Assembly (NCBI GenBank): GCA_013540605.1
Contig: JABVCK010000001.1
Location: 62,001 to 126,000, forward strand
Origin: Bacillota bacterium
GTDB taxonomy: Bacteria; Bacillota; Clostridia; Ch29
Length of the DNA: 64,000 bases
Direction: 5' to 3'
The position numbers and the translations under genes were made by a program. Under the pieces are notes generated by a model. The model was not told where the DNA came from. It searched no databases and saw nothing but the letters and a program-made list of their open reading frames with translations. This document shows, in pieces, positions 34,445 to 42,544 of this stretch (position 1 is the stretch's first letter; each line of letters begins with the position of its first letter).

Positions 34445-34479
34445 ATATGACAAAATTTTAAAAACTCATGGGATATAAT
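34445..34479 (+). promoter_or_regulatory. spoIIG-like promoter with long spacer and 0A-like box
   Basis: ATGACA (34447-34452) and a perfect TATAAT (34474-34479) are separated by 21 bases. The Bacillus spoIIG promoter is known for a 22-base spacer and activation by Spo0A. The sequence TATGACAAA here is the complement of TTTGTCATA, matching the 0A box TTTGTCRAA at eight of nine positions and overlapping the -35 element. Confidence 0.55.
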
Positions 34480-34554
34480 AATCATACAGGCACCCTTAAC
34501 TGAATATGAATTTATATATGGGCTGAATACTACTGTTTGTTTCGGGGGGTCAGC

Positions 34555-35436
34555 ATGGATGTATATGTCGACGTTCTTATAGCCGAAAATCTAGTAATGA
34601 ACTACCTGATCATATGGCTGACAACAAAGATTATAAAAGAGAAAACGAATAGAGCCAGGATGCTTGCTGCTTCTGCAGTTGGTGCGCTTTATGCTCTGCT
34701 GCTGTTTTTCCCAGGGTACAAGGTATTGTATTCAGTCGTGATGAAGGTAATTCTATCGTTCCTGATTGTAGTTATTGCATTTGCTCCAGCAACCTTGAGC
34801 GGCTTTGTTAAACAGCTTTCGGTATTCTATCTTGTTTCCTTTGTCCTTGGGGGCGCAGTTTTTGGATTGTTCTATTTTACAAACACCGGGATCACTATAG
34901 GAAGAGGTATCTTCTTTATTAAGGGTATTCCCCTCTCCATTCTGATAGGAGCAGGTGGGATTACCATGGTCTTCATAAAATTTTGCGTTATTCCTCTATA
35001 TAACTACCTTGAGAGAAAATCACTCTATATCACATTTGATGTTTTGATAGGCGATATGGAGGCCTCAATACGGGGATTGATTGATACAGGCAACGAGCTT
35101 TATGACCCTATCACCAGCTATCCGGTGATTATTGTTGAGTATACAAAGATAATGGCGCTGATACCGCCAAGTATCAGGAGAATTTTCGAGAATCACCTTG
35201 AAGACAATTTGGAAGAAATATATTCAAGTGTAAAGTCGTCCAATTGGATGCCGCGTCTTAGGCTAATTCCGTTTTCTTCCCTGGGTAAAGAGAGGGGAAT
35301 GCTTCTTGGGTTTAAGGCTGATAGAGTAAGGTTGAACAACAAAGAATTTACAGAAGTGATAATAGGTGTTTACTCAAAAAACCTTTCGCCTAATGGAGAA
35401 TACGGAGCTTTACTTAACCCTGATTTGATCAGGTAA
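34555..35436 (+). CDS. spoIIGA: Sigma-E processing peptidase SpoIIGA
   Basis: A 293-residue membrane-bound aspartic protease that cleaves pro-sigma-E in the mother cell. The N-terminal half has five predicted membrane helices ([11 protein letters not shown] onward). The C-terminal half contains the retropepsin-like motif [11 protein letters not shown] near residue 180, which carries the catalytic Asp. The ATG at 34555 follows GGGGGG by six bases. It is 14 bases from sigE, the usual pairing. Confidence 0.94.
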   Translation: MDVYVDVLIAENLVMNYLIIWLTTKIIKEKTNRARMLAASAVGALYALLLFFPGYKVLYSVVMKVILSFLIVVIAFAPATLSGFVKQLSVFYLVSFVLGGAVFGLFYFTNTGITIGRGIFFIKGIPLSILIGAGGITMVFIKFCVIPLYNYLERKSLYITFDVLIGDMEASIRGLIDTGNELYDPITSYPVIIVEYTKIMALIPPSIRRIFENHLEDNLEEIYSSVKSSNWMPRLRLIPFSSLGKERGMLLGFKADRVRLNNKEFTEVIIGVYSKNLSPNGEYGALLNPDLIR

Positions 35437-35450
35437 GGAGGGGATTTTAT

Positions 35451-36185
35451 TTGATTTCACCAGTTAGAAAGATTAAGCTTATAATGCAAATATGCTTTGT
35501 CAAGGTGTTGCAGTATATCCGGTTATCCCCTGGCAGCAGAGTGTTTTATATCGGGGGAAGTGAAGCATTGCCTCCGCCATTAACGGCAGATGAAGAGAAT
35601 TATCTTGTTGCAAGGCTTAAAGAAGGTGAGAGGTCTGTACAGACCATATTAATTGAAAGAAACCTAAGGCTGGTCGTATACATAGCAAGGAAATTTGAGA
35701 ACACCGGAATCTGTGTTGAAGACCTGATCTCAATAGGTACCATAGGGTTGATAAAAGCAGTAAATACCTTTGACCCGGATAAACAGATCAAGCTGGCTAC
35801 ATACGCCTCAAGATGCATTGAAAATGAGATACTTATGTTTATCAGGAGGAATAGCAAACTGAAGACCGAAATATCCTTTGATGAACCTCTGAACATAGAT
35901 TGGGACGGAAATGAACTGCTGCTTTCGGATATTCTTGGAACCGAGAACGACATCATATTCAAATGCCTGGAGAAGGAAGTTGATAAGGAACTCCTCCGCC
36001 TTGCGATGAAAAAGCTCAGCGACCGCGAGAAACGAATTATGAAACTAAGGTTCGGCCTTGATGGGGGACAGGAAAAGACACAAAAGGAGGTCGCAGAGCT
36101 CCTGGGTATATCTCAATCATACATTTCCCGCCTTGAAAAGCGGATAATCAAGAGATTAAAGAAAGAAATAAGCAGGATGATCTGA
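35451..36185 (+). CDS. sigE: RNA polymerase sporulation sigma factor SigE
   Basis: Pro-sigma-E, 244 residues, the mother-cell sigma factor active after asymmetric division. The pro-sequence (roughly 1-28, hydrophobic and basic) precedes sigma region 1.2/2 ([23 protein letters not shown]), the polymerase-core motif [13 protein letters not shown] and region 4 with a helix-turn-helix ([18 protein letters not shown]). TTG start behind AAGGAGGGG. Confidence 0.95.
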   Translation: MISPVRKIKLIMQICFVKVLQYIRLSPGSRVFYIGGSEALPPPLTADEENYLVARLKEGERSVQTILIERNLRLVVYIARKFENTGICVEDLISIGTIGLIKAVNTFDPDKQIKLATYASRCIENEILMFIRRNSKLKTEISFDEPLNIDWDGNELLLSDILGTENDIIFKCLEKEVDKELLRLAMKKLSDREKRIMKLRFGLDGGQEKTQKEVAELLGISQSYISRLEKRIIKRLKKEISRMI

Positions 36186-36191
36186 AATAAG

Positions 36192-36215
36192 CTGCCGCTT
36201 AAGTGGCAGTTTTTT
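36192..36215 (+). terminator. Intrinsic terminator between sigE and sigG
   Basis: CTGCCGC/GTGGCAG with loop TTAA, followed by T6. It separates the spoIIGA-sigE unit from sigG. Confidence 0.85.
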
Positions 36216-36284
36216 CATGTATAAAAGAATCCGGCAGGTGGAATAATCAGAATGTTAATTGAAGTGGAAAAGAGGGTAAAATCC

Positions 36285-37058
36285 ATGCATATAAACAAGG
36301 TAGAAATTTGCGGGGTTAACACATCCAAGCTCCCGGTATTAACAAACGAAGAGATGCGGGAACTTTTCAAAAAAATGCATGATGGAGATAAATCTGCCCG
36401 GGAAAAGTTTATAAGAGGAAACCTGAGACTTGTTTTAAGCGTGATTCAGAGGTTTAATAACCGGGGGGAGTATCTGGACGACCTTTTCCAAGTTGGTTGT
36501 GTTGGTCTGATAAAGGCGATTGACAATTTTGACCTGAGCCAGAATGTCAAGTTTTCTACCTACGCAGTTCCTATGATCATAGGAGAAATCCGGCGGTACC
36601 TAAGGGACAATAATTCAATAAGGGTAAGCCGTTCTCTGAGGGATATAGCGTATAGAGCCTTGCAGGTGAGGGACCAACTGATAAACAAGCATTCCAAAGA
36701 GCCGACGATATCCGAGATATCCCAGGAATTGAATCTCCCGAGGGAAGAAGTGGTTTTTGCCCTGGATGCTATACAGGACCCGGTGTCCCTATTTGAACCT
36801 ATTTATCACGACAGCGGCGACGCTATTTTTGTTATGGACCAGGTAAAGGACGAAAAAAATTCCGACGAGGTTTGGCTTGAGGGAATTGCCCTGAGGGAGG
36901 CAATGAGAAAACTGAACGAGCGGGAAAAACTCATATTAACGCTTAGATTCTTTGAAGGCCGCACGCAAATGGAGGTTGCTGAGGAGATCGGCATCTCCCA
37001 GGCCCAGGTGTCGCGGCTGGAAAAGTCTGCCCTTACGCATATGAAAAAGTATATGTAG
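36285..37058 (+). CDS. sigG: RNA polymerase sporulation sigma factor SigG
   Basis: Sigma-G, 257 residues, the late forespore sigma factor. It opens with the diagnostic N-K-V-E-I-C-G-V-N-T-S-K-L-P-V-L, followed by the core-binding motif D-D-L-F-Q-V-G-C-V-G-L-I-K-A, region 3 (V-S-R-S-L-R-D-I-A-Y-R-A-L-Q-V-R-D-Q-L) and a region 4 helix-turn-helix (V-A-E-E-I-G-I-S-Q-A-Q-V-S-R-L-E). The ATG at 36285 matches the family start; an in-frame ATG at 36252 with a weak AGGTGG site would add 11 residues. A GTATA followed 16 bases later by GGAATAATCA (about 36219-36250) loosely resembles a forespore promoter. Confidence 0.94.
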   Translation: MHINKVEICGVNTSKLPVLTNEEMRELFKKMHDGDKSAREKFIRGNLRLVLSVIQRFNNRGEYLDDLFQVGCVGLIKAIDNFDLSQNVKFSTYAVPMIIGEIRRYLRDNNSIRVSRSLRDIAYRALQVRDQLINKHSKEPTISEISQELNLPREEVVFALDAIQDPVSLFEPIYHDSGDAIFVMDQVKDEKNSDEVWLEGIALREAMRKLNEREKLILTLRFFEGRTQMEVAEEIGISQAQVSRLEKSALTHMKKYM

Positions 37059-37060
37059 AA

Positions 37061-37090
37061 AATCTGTGAGTAAAACTCATGGATTTTTTA
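37061..37090 (+). terminator. Intrinsic terminator of sigG
   Basis: AATCTGTGAG/CTCATGGATT, ten base pairs including two G-T pairs, loop TAAAA, followed by TTTT. Confidence 0.8.
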
Positions 37091-37095
37091 ATTTC

Positions 37096-37160
37096 GTATA
37101 GTTCGTAGTTGGTAGTTCGTAGAATATAGATCGCAGTTGGCAGATCGCAGATCACAGCTC
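37096..37160. repeat. Dispersed intergenic repeat block B
   Basis: The block is made of the modules AGTTCGTAG, TTGGTAG, AGATCGCAG and TTGGCAG. Bases 37111-37157 match the complement of 49003-49049 at 44 of 47 positions by direct comparison, and the block resembles 44997-45050 in the same orientation. Confidence 0.8.
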
Positions 37161-37273
37161 ATCCTTTAACGGGGTGGGCTTTTTGTTGGAGACATTCCGT
37201 GGAAGTTGAATTATAGCATAATGACTACCTGTCCAACATAGAATTAACTGAGAAGGGTTGGGAGGTGTTTTTT

Positions 37274-37543
37274 ATGATTAGAACAACGGACCTTGCGGAG
37301 AAGGAAGTAATAACCATTAAGGATGGCAGGAATCTGGGGCCCATATCGGATATTGAGATAAACCTGGAAGAAGGAAGAGTGGAAGCGATCATTGTGCCTG
37401 CTCCCGGTAAACTGCTTAGCTTTTTTAATAGAGAGAACGATTATATAATACCCTGGAAGAACATTGTTAACATTGGCGTCGATGTAATCCTTGTAGATAT
37501 TAAGGACATAATTGAACTCGAAAGGGAAAGAGAAGATATTTAG
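37274..37543 (+). CDS. YlmC/YmxH family sporulation protein (PRC-barrel)
   Basis: An 89-residue protein with a single PRC-barrel-like domain, of the YlmC/YmxH family: K-E-V-I-x-I-K-D-G-R-N-L-G-P-I-S-D-I-E-I-N, G-R-V-E-A-I-I-V-P-A-P-G-K and W-K-N-I-V-N-I-G-V-D-V-I-L-V. Its position just after sigG is conserved in Clostridia. The molecular role is unknown. The ATG at 37274 follows GGGAGGTG at normal spacing; a GTG three codons earlier abuts that site. Confidence 0.88.
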   Translation: MIRTTDLAEKEVITIKDGRNLGPISDIEINLEEGRVEAIIVPAPGKLLSFFNRENDYIIPWKNIVNIGVDVILVDIKDIIELEREREDI

Positions 37544-37612
37544 CTGGCAAATCGCGAAATTTTATAATATAATCTTAACAACAATACAGTAAATAACCTG
37601 GAGGATTGAACC

Positions 37613-38074
37613 ATGCGATGTCCTTACTGTGGATATTATGAGACCAAGGTAATAGACTCAAGGCCTGCGGATGAAGGCACAAGTATACGCAGGCGGAGGG
37701 AGTGCTATGATTGCAGTAAAAGGTTTACCACGTATGAGAAAATAGAGGGTATACCCCTGATGGTTGTAAAAAAGGATGGCAGGAGAGAATCATACAGCAG
37801 GAATAAGATAATAAACGGTCTCATCAAAGCCACAGAAAAAAGACCTGTTCCTATGGATAGGCTGATGAAAATGGTGGACGAAATCGAAAAAGAGTTATAT
37901 AACTACATGGAAAAGGAAGTCACAAGCAAGTGGATCGGGGAAATCGTAATGGAAAAACTCAAGGAAACGGATGAAGTGGCCTATGTTAGGTTTGCATCCG
38001 TATACAGGCAGTTCAAGGATATAAATACTTTCATGGAGGAACTGTCTAAGCTCCTGGAAAAGGATAACACTTGA
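37613..38074 (+). CDS. nrdR: Transcriptional repressor NrdR
   Basis: NrdR, 153 residues, represses ribonucleotide reductase genes in response to ATP/dATP. The N-terminal zinc ribbon is C-P-Y-C-G...[12 protein letters not shown] (Cys residues at about 3, 6, 31 and 34). An ATP-cone domain (about 49-139) begins with V-V-K-K-D-G-R-R-E and contains the S-R-N-K-I-I-N-G-L segment. Its targets carry NrdR boxes; none is seen here, so its operon partners are elsewhere. Confidence 0.95.
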   Translation: MRCPYCGYYETKVIDSRPADEGTSIRRRRECYDCSKRFTTYEKIEGIPLMVVKKDGRRESYSRNKIINGLIKATEKRPVPMDRLMKMVDEIEKELYNYMEKEVTSKWIGEIVMEKLKETDEVAYVRFASVYRQFKDINTFMEELSKLLEKDNT

Positions 38075-38086
38075 TGGAGGAACTAA

Positions 38087-38899
38087 ATGGCATTCATACG
38101 ACATGAGAAGGACGGGATAGTATATTTCACAATAGAATCCTTTGAACGGACCGGGCTTGTCCGGCACTGTTTCTCAACCAGGATCGGCGGTGTCAGCAGC
38201 GGCAGGGTAAAAGGGTTGAACTTAGGATTTTCACGCCCTGACAGCAGAGATAGTGTCATGGAAAACTTCCGCCTTATTTGCAGTGCGGTTGGGTTTGAAC
38301 TGAACAACCTGGTCTTTACCCGCCAGGTGCATAGTTCAACTGTGTTGAGGGTGGGACAGAGTGATAGGGGCAAAGGGATAACAAAAGAAAATGATTTTTC
38401 GGACGTAGACGGTTTTGTAACGGATGAAAGGGATGTGGTACTGACTACCTTTTATGCCGATTGCGTGCCCTTGTTTTTTTTGGATACAGAGAAAGCCAGT
38501 ATAGGTCTGGCCCATGCCGGATGGCGCGGGACTGTCGCCGGGATAGCGAAAGAAACTATAAAATTAATGATGAAAGAGTTTGATTCCGTTCCCAGAAACA
38601 TACTTGTGGGTATAGGACCGTCCATATGCAGGAACTGCTATGAAGTTGACGAACCCGTCGTGAAAAGGCTTAAGGAAACGCTTGAGTGCTGGCGGGATGT
38701 TGTTGTATATACCGGTAAGGGCAAGTATCTGTTTGATCTCCAAAGGACAAATCGGCTAATTCTTATAAATTCAGGGGTTCCCGATGAGAACATAACAGAA
38801 AGTGAAATGTGTACAAAATGCAACGCCGACCTGTTTTATTCATTCAGGAGAGAAAAGGAGAATACGGGAAGCCTTGCCGCTCTGATGCAGCTGCTGTAG
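38087..38899 (+). CDS. pgeF: Peptidoglycan editing factor PgeF (laccase-domain, YlmD/YfiH family)
   Basis: A 270-residue protein of the multicopper polyphenol oxidase/YfiH (DUF152) family. It has the family signature near C-F-S-T-R-I-G-G-V-S, R-Q-V-H-S, T-F-Y-A-D-C-V-P-L, H-A-G-W-R-G-T and G-P-S-I-C-x-x-C-Y-E-V. In E. coli PgeF removes peptidoglycan precursors carrying L-Ser in place of L-Ala; other members act on purine nucleosides. The zinc-type ligands (His of R-Q-V-H-S, Cys of A-D-C, His of H-A-G-W-R-G) are intact. It is 12 bases after nrdR. Confidence 0.92.
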   Translation: MAFIRHEKDGIVYFTIESFERTGLVRHCFSTRIGGVSSGRVKGLNLGFSRPDSRDSVMENFRLICSAVGFELNNLVFTRQVHSSTVLRVGQSDRGKGITKENDFSDVDGFVTDERDVVLTTFYADCVPLFFLDTEKASIGLAHAGWRGTVAGIAKETIKLMMKEFDSVPRNILVGIGPSICRNCYEVDEPVVKRLKETLECWRDVVVYTGKGKYLFDLQRTNRLILINSGVPDENITESEMCTKCNADLFYSFRREKENTGSLAALMQLL

Positions 38900-38924
38900 G
38901 CACTAAGGATAAGGGGGAATCTGA

Positions 38925-39635
38925 GTGAGCAGAGAACTTATACTTGTTATCGATGACGAGGAACATATTCTTGAGCTCATAAAGTATAACCTTGAGAAAG
39001 AAGGTTATAGGGTCATTACATGCGAGACGGGCGAAGATGGATTCAAGGCAATGGACAAGGAAATACCGGACCTTTTGATACTTGACCTGATGCTTCCGGG
39101 TATTGATGGCCTTGAGGTGTGCAAGAAAATAAGAAGAGAGGATATCACGGCAAACCTCCCAATAATAATGCTTACCGCCAAGGGTGAAGAAATAGACAAA
39201 GTAGTGGGTCTGGAGACAGGGGCCGATGATTACCTGACCAAGCCCTTCAGTATACGGGAGCTGATCGCCAGGGTTAGAGCTATTCTTAGAAGGTCGGCCC
39301 GGAGTCCTCAGGAACCTGATGCGATTCATATAGGCGATCTGACTATAGATATTGCTGCATACAGGGTTTACAAGGATAACAGGGAGATAGAACTGACGAG
39401 CAAGGAGTTTGACTTGCTGAAGGTCCTTGCATTGAACAAAGGTAAAACCCTGACAAGGGATTACCTGTTGGACAAAGTCTGGGGATACGACTATTACGGG
39501 GAAACCAGAACGGTTGACGTGCATGTCAGACATCTGAGAAAGAAAATAGAGGATGATGACAGCAATCCTCAGTATATCCAAACAGTAAGAGGTATTGGAT
39601 ATAGTCTGAACTACAAAGGTGATGGGAATGCTTAA
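38925..39635 (+). CDS. phoP: Phosphate-type response regulator (PhoP/PhoB family)
   Basis: A 236-residue OmpR/PhoB-family regulator. The receiver domain has the acidic pair D-D-E-E, the phospho-acceptor Asp in D-L-M-L-P-G, the T of M-L-T-A-K and the K of D-Y-L-T-K-P-F-S. The C-terminal winged helix contains L-T-S-K-E-F-D-L-L-K and R-T-V-D-V-H-V-R-H-L-R-K-K-I-E. It overlaps the kinase gene by eight bases, and the pst genes follow, so control of phosphate uptake is the natural inference. GTG start behind AAGGGGGA. Confidence 0.9.
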   Translation: MSRELILVIDDEEHILELIKYNLEKEGYRVITCETGEDGFKAMDKEIPDLLILDLMLPGIDGLEVCKKIRREDITANLPIIMLTAKGEEIDKVVGLETGADDYLTKPFSIRELIARVRAILRRSARSPQEPDAIHIGDLTIDIAAYRVYKDNREIELTSKEFDLLKVLALNKGKTLTRDYLLDKVWGYDYYGETRTVDVHVRHLRKKIEDDDSNPQYIQTVRGIGYSLNYKGDGNA

Positions 39636-41403
39636 GAGGCTTATGGGGGCGTTCACCGCCCTTATTTTGATAGGCGTCTTGATTACGGGGCTGCTCTCTA
39701 TGGAGATTGGAAAGACGTACTATTTCAACAGCGTTGAAGAAAAACTTATTTCAAACGCAAGGCTCATACAGAGAGAGCTGGAGAGCAAACTGGAAGAAGG
39801 CAGCACTCCTGACTACGAAAAGTTTAGTGAAGAATATGGCAGAATAACGGGTGAAAGGATAACCATTGTTAGTGTTGACGGTACAGTGCTTGGAGATTCG
39901 GAAAAAAGAGCAGGGGAAATGGAGAACCATGCAGATAGGCCCGAAATAGAGCAAGCCCTCGAAAAGGGCTTTGGGAGGAGCACAAGAAGGAGCAGTACCC
40001 TTGGCAAGGAGATGCTGTATATAGCCTATCCACTTAGGGCGAATGATGATACCGTGGGAGCCATTAGAGTAGCCCTAACCCTGAACGATATTAACAGTAT
40101 ACAGACAAAAATCTGGCACTATATTTTCCTGGCGATTTTTGCGGGAATATCTGTGGCGGTAGTGCTTGGCTACAGGTATCTGTCACAGATTACAAAATCG
40201 GTCAGGGAAATGACAGAGATGGCTACTACCATAGCCGGAGGCAAGTTTGACAAAAGGGTCCAGGTGAAAAGCGATGATGAGATAGGCAGACTTGTATCTG
40301 CTTTTAATAATATGGCTGAGAAGCTGAACAACACCATCAATGAGCTTGTGAACGACAAGTCCAAGATGGAGGCAATTCTTACCAGTTCGGTAAACGGTGT
40401 CATTGCTGTAGATAACGATGTTAAGACATTGATCATCAACCCGGCAGCAGAGAAGCTCCTTGATATCCGGGAAAAGGATTTTTCCGGCAAGTACCTGTAT
40501 GATATTGTAAGAAACAGTGAGATGGAAAGGGTGCTAAGAAGTGTTATCGAATCAATAAAAGACCGATCCTTTGAGTTTGAACTTACATGGCCTGAGGAAA
40601 GGATGATCCGGGTTTTCTCAGCTCCGATCAGACCCAAGGTCAAGCATGGAAGAACCATAGGAACGCTCATAATAATACAGGATGTTACCGATATAAGGAA
40701 GCTGGAAAAAATAAGATCCGACTTTGTAGCAAATGTTACCCATGAACTCAGAACACCCCTCACTTCCATAAGGGGTTTCATTGAAACATTAAAGGAAGGA
40801 GCCATAGAAGACGTCAAGAAAAGGAACCGTTTCCTTGATATTATCGACATCGAGGCCGAGAGGCTGGAAAGGCTGATTGAAGACATCCTGCTGTTGTCTG
40901 AGATTGAGAGCGGCAAGCCTTATTCCCTGCCGGTTACCGATATCGATGTTAAAAGGGTTATCGAGGATGAAATCGTTTCAATTCTGAGAAAAAAGGCTGA
41001 GGAAAAGGATATCAGGATAAAGACCATTTATCATGGTGATGTACCACCGCTGAAAATGAACGTTGACCGGTTTAAACAGATGATGATAAACCTTATTGAC
41101 AACGCGATAAAATACAGCAGAGAAAATGATGAAGTGACGGTATCGGCCTATGGCATAGAAGATGCGGTTGTGCTGAAGGTAAGGGATACAGGCATAGGTA
41201 TACCGAAGGAACATCAGGAAAGGTTGTTCGAGCGTTTTTACCGGGTAGACAAGGGCAGGTCCAGAAAGGTTGGCGGGACCGGCCTTGGTCTTGCTATTGT
41301 AAAACACATAGTGCTGTCAGTGGACGGTTCTATCAAAGTAAGCAGTGAACCCGGTGTCGGAACCGAATTCAGGATTGAAATACCGTTAAAAAGAGGAGAG
41401 TAA
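39628..41403 (+). CDS. phoR: Sensor histidine kinase PhoR-like
   Basis: A 591-residue sensor kinase. The order is membrane helix 1 (about 7-25), an extracytoplasmic domain of about 125 residues, membrane helix 2 (about 155-175), HAMP, a PAS domain (about 240-340, starting I-L-T-S-S-V-N-G-V-I-A-V-D), HisKA with phospho-accepting His372 (T-H-E-L-R-T-P), and HATPase_c with G-I-G-I-P-K-E and G-G-T-G-L-G-L. The layout is that of PhoR/PnpS kinases. The ATG at 39628 is six bases after AAGGTG; an in-frame GTG and an ATG lie slightly upstream. The stop codon lies in the loop of the terminator. Confidence 0.9.
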   Translation: MLKRLMGAFTALILIGVLITGLLSMEIGKTYYFNSVEEKLISNARLIQRELESKLEEGSTPDYEKFSEEYGRITGERITIVSVDGTVLGDSEKRAGEMENHADRPEIEQALEKGFGRSTRRSSTLGKEMLYIAYPLRANDDTVGAIRVALTLNDINSIQTKIWHYIFLAIFAGISVAVVLGYRYLSQITKSVREMTEMATTIAGGKFDKRVQVKSDDEIGRLVSAFNNMAEKLNNTINELVNDKSKMEAILTSSVNGVIAVDNDVKTLIINPAAEKLLDIREKDFSGKYLYDIVRNSEMERVLRSVIESIKDRSFEFELTWPEERMIRVFSAPIRPKVKHGRTIGTLIIIQDVTDIRKLEKIRSDFVANVTHELRTPLTSIRGFIETLKEGAIEDVKKRNRFLDIIDIEAERLERLIEDILLLSEIESGKPYSLPVTDIDVKRVIEDEIVSILRKKAEEKDIRIKTIYHGDVPPLKMNVDRFKQMMINLIDNAIKYSRENDEVTVSAYGIEDAVVLKVRDTGIGIPKEHQERLFERFYRVDKGRSRKVGGTGLGLAIVKHIVLSVDGSIKVSSEPGVGTEFRIEIPLKRGE

Positions 41404-41416
41404 TCTCCTCTTTTTA
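41391..41416 (+). terminator. Intrinsic terminator of phoPR
   Basis: AAGAGGAGA/TCTCCTCTT, nine base pairs; the loop GTAA includes the TAA stop of phoR; TTT follows. Confidence 0.85.
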
Positions 41417-41455
41417 CATTTATTTAACCTGCCTTTTATCCTGCCTTAACAATAG
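41414..41455 (+). promoter_or_regulatory. Array of Pho-box-like repeats upstream of pstS
   Basis: Four TTA-type hexamers (TTACAT 41414, TTAACC 41424, TTATCC 41436, TTAACA 41446) lie 10-12 bases apart. The PhoP boxes of Bacillus are TT(A/C/T)A(C/T)A direct repeats about 11 bases apart. A second array with similar units precedes pstC. Confidence 0.6.
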
Positions 41456-41505
41456 AGGAGTAAATTTAAATTGTAACAAATATTGATTAAGGGAGGATCA
41501 ACCCA

Positions 41506-42351
41506 ATGAAAAAGCTTTTTACAATAAGTATATTAGTAATAGCATTAGCTCTAGTACTTATAGGATGCCAGAAAGCTGCAGAACCGGCCGAACCAAGCAG
41601 TGGGAGCCAAAATGAAGTATTGTCCGGCAATATAACAATTGCAGGTTCAACCTCTGTACAACCCCTTGCAGAACAATTAGCTCAAATCTTTATGGAAAAG
41701 AACCAGGGGGTAAGGATAGACGTACAGGGTGGTGGCTCTTCGGTGGGCGTACAATCTGCCCATGAGGGAGTAGCAGATATCGGGACATCATCCAGGGAAC
41801 TGAAAAATGAAGAGAAACCTTACAATCTTAAAGAATTTGTTATAGCTAAGGATGGTATAGCTGTAATAGTTAACAGCGGCAATCAGGCGGTTAGTGAATT
41901 GACATTGGAGCAGGTTAAGAAAATCTTTACCGGACAGGTCACTAACTGGAAAGAAGTTGGTGGCGCGGATGCTAAGATAACGGTTGTCAATAGGGAAGAA
42001 GGATCCGGAACAAGGGGAGCCTTCGAAGAAATAGTTTTAGGCAAGGACAAGTTTGTTGAGAATGCGATAATTCAGCCATCTACCGGCGCTGTAAAACAAA
42101 CCGTATCGACTGATCCAAATGCTATAGGATATATATCAATGGGATCCCTTGATAATAGCGTTAAGGGGGTTAAGGTTGAAGGTGCAGAGCCCACTTCAGA
42201 AAATGTAGTAAACGGCAGCTATAAAATATCACGACCATTCCTGATGCTGACAAAAGAAGAGCCCCAGGGTGCTGTAAAAGCATTCCTAGACTTCATCTTC
42301 TCACCTGAAGGACAGAATATTGTGGGGCAGGAATTCATCAAGGTAAGATAA
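41506..42351 (+). CDS. pstS: Phosphate ABC transporter substrate-binding protein PstS
   Basis: PstS, 281 residues, is a lipoprotein: signal helix (about 5-20) ending in the lipobox L-I-G-C. The mature protein has the phosphate-binding segments A-G-S-T-S-V-Q-P-L, G-G-S-S-V-G, S-R-E and the R-E-E-G-S-G-T-R-G-A-F loop. It captures phosphate for the PstCA-B transporter. The Cys should be lipidated by the lgt product. It is set off from pstC by a terminator and a long hairpin, which would give more PstS than membrane subunits. Confidence 0.96.
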   Translation: MKKLFTISILVIALALVLIGCQKAAEPAEPSSGSQNEVLSGNITIAGSTSVQPLAEQLAQIFMEKNQGVRIDVQGGGSSVGVQSAHEGVADIGTSSRELKNEEKPYNLKEFVIAKDGIAVIVNSGNQAVSELTLEQVKKIFTGQVTNWKEVGGADAKITVVNREEGSGTRGAFEEIVLGKDKFVENAIIQPSTGAVKQTVSTDPNAIGYISMGSLDNSVKGVKVEGAEPTSENVVNGSYKISRPFLMLTKEEPQGAVKAFLDFIFSPEGQNIVGQEFIKVR

Positions 42352-42362
42352 CAAAACATTTC

Positions 42363-42394
42363 AACAAGGCTGCTAAAAGCAGCTTTGTTGTTTT
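42363..42394 (+). terminator. Terminator-like hairpin after pstS
   Basis: An 11-bp stem AACAAGGCTGC/GCAGCTTTGTT (42363-42373 and 42379-42389, one G-T pair) is followed by GTTTTC. Confidence 0.75.
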
Positions 42395-42417
42395 CAAGTA
42401 ATAACAGGGTTGCTCCT

Positions 42418-42462
42418 AAAATAGTTAGCGGAAGAATGTGTTTATCTTCCGTTAACTATTTT
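42418..42462. repeat. 18-bp inverted repeat between pstS and pstC
   Basis: The arms 42418-42435 and 42445-42462 pair over 18 positions with one G-T wobble and a nine-base loop. No T run follows. This very stable hairpin may block read-through or protect the pstS message. Confidence 0.8.
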
Positions 42463-42498
42463 ACATAGATTTAACAATATATTAATTATCGTTTAATA
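42460..42498 (+). promoter_or_regulatory. Array of Pho-box-like repeats upstream of pstC
   Basis: TTA-type units start at 42461, 42471, 42482 and 42493 (TTACAT, TTAACA, TTAATT, TTAATA), periods of 10, 11 and 11 bases. The array overlaps the right arm of the preceding hairpin, and pstC starts 47 bases later. This suggests a second Pho-regulated promoter inside the pst locus. Confidence 0.6.
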
Positions 42499-42544
42499 AT
42501 TGAGGTATAGAGTTAAGAATGAATGTGGTACGGAGGGGAGACGG

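Larger units (their letters stand above)
34225..34554. other. Divergent intergenic region between argC and spoIIGA
   Basis: This 330-base AT-rich gap carries no gene. It holds the argC promoter and a tandem 13-bp repeat on the left side, and a spoIIG-like promoter on the right. Nothing else recognisable was seen. Confidence 0.8.

Noticed and set aside
40170-40916. Open frame of 248 codons on the minus strand inside phoR
   Set aside because: It lies entirely within a strongly supported gene, has no ribosome site, and its translation looks like a shadow of the kinase domains.
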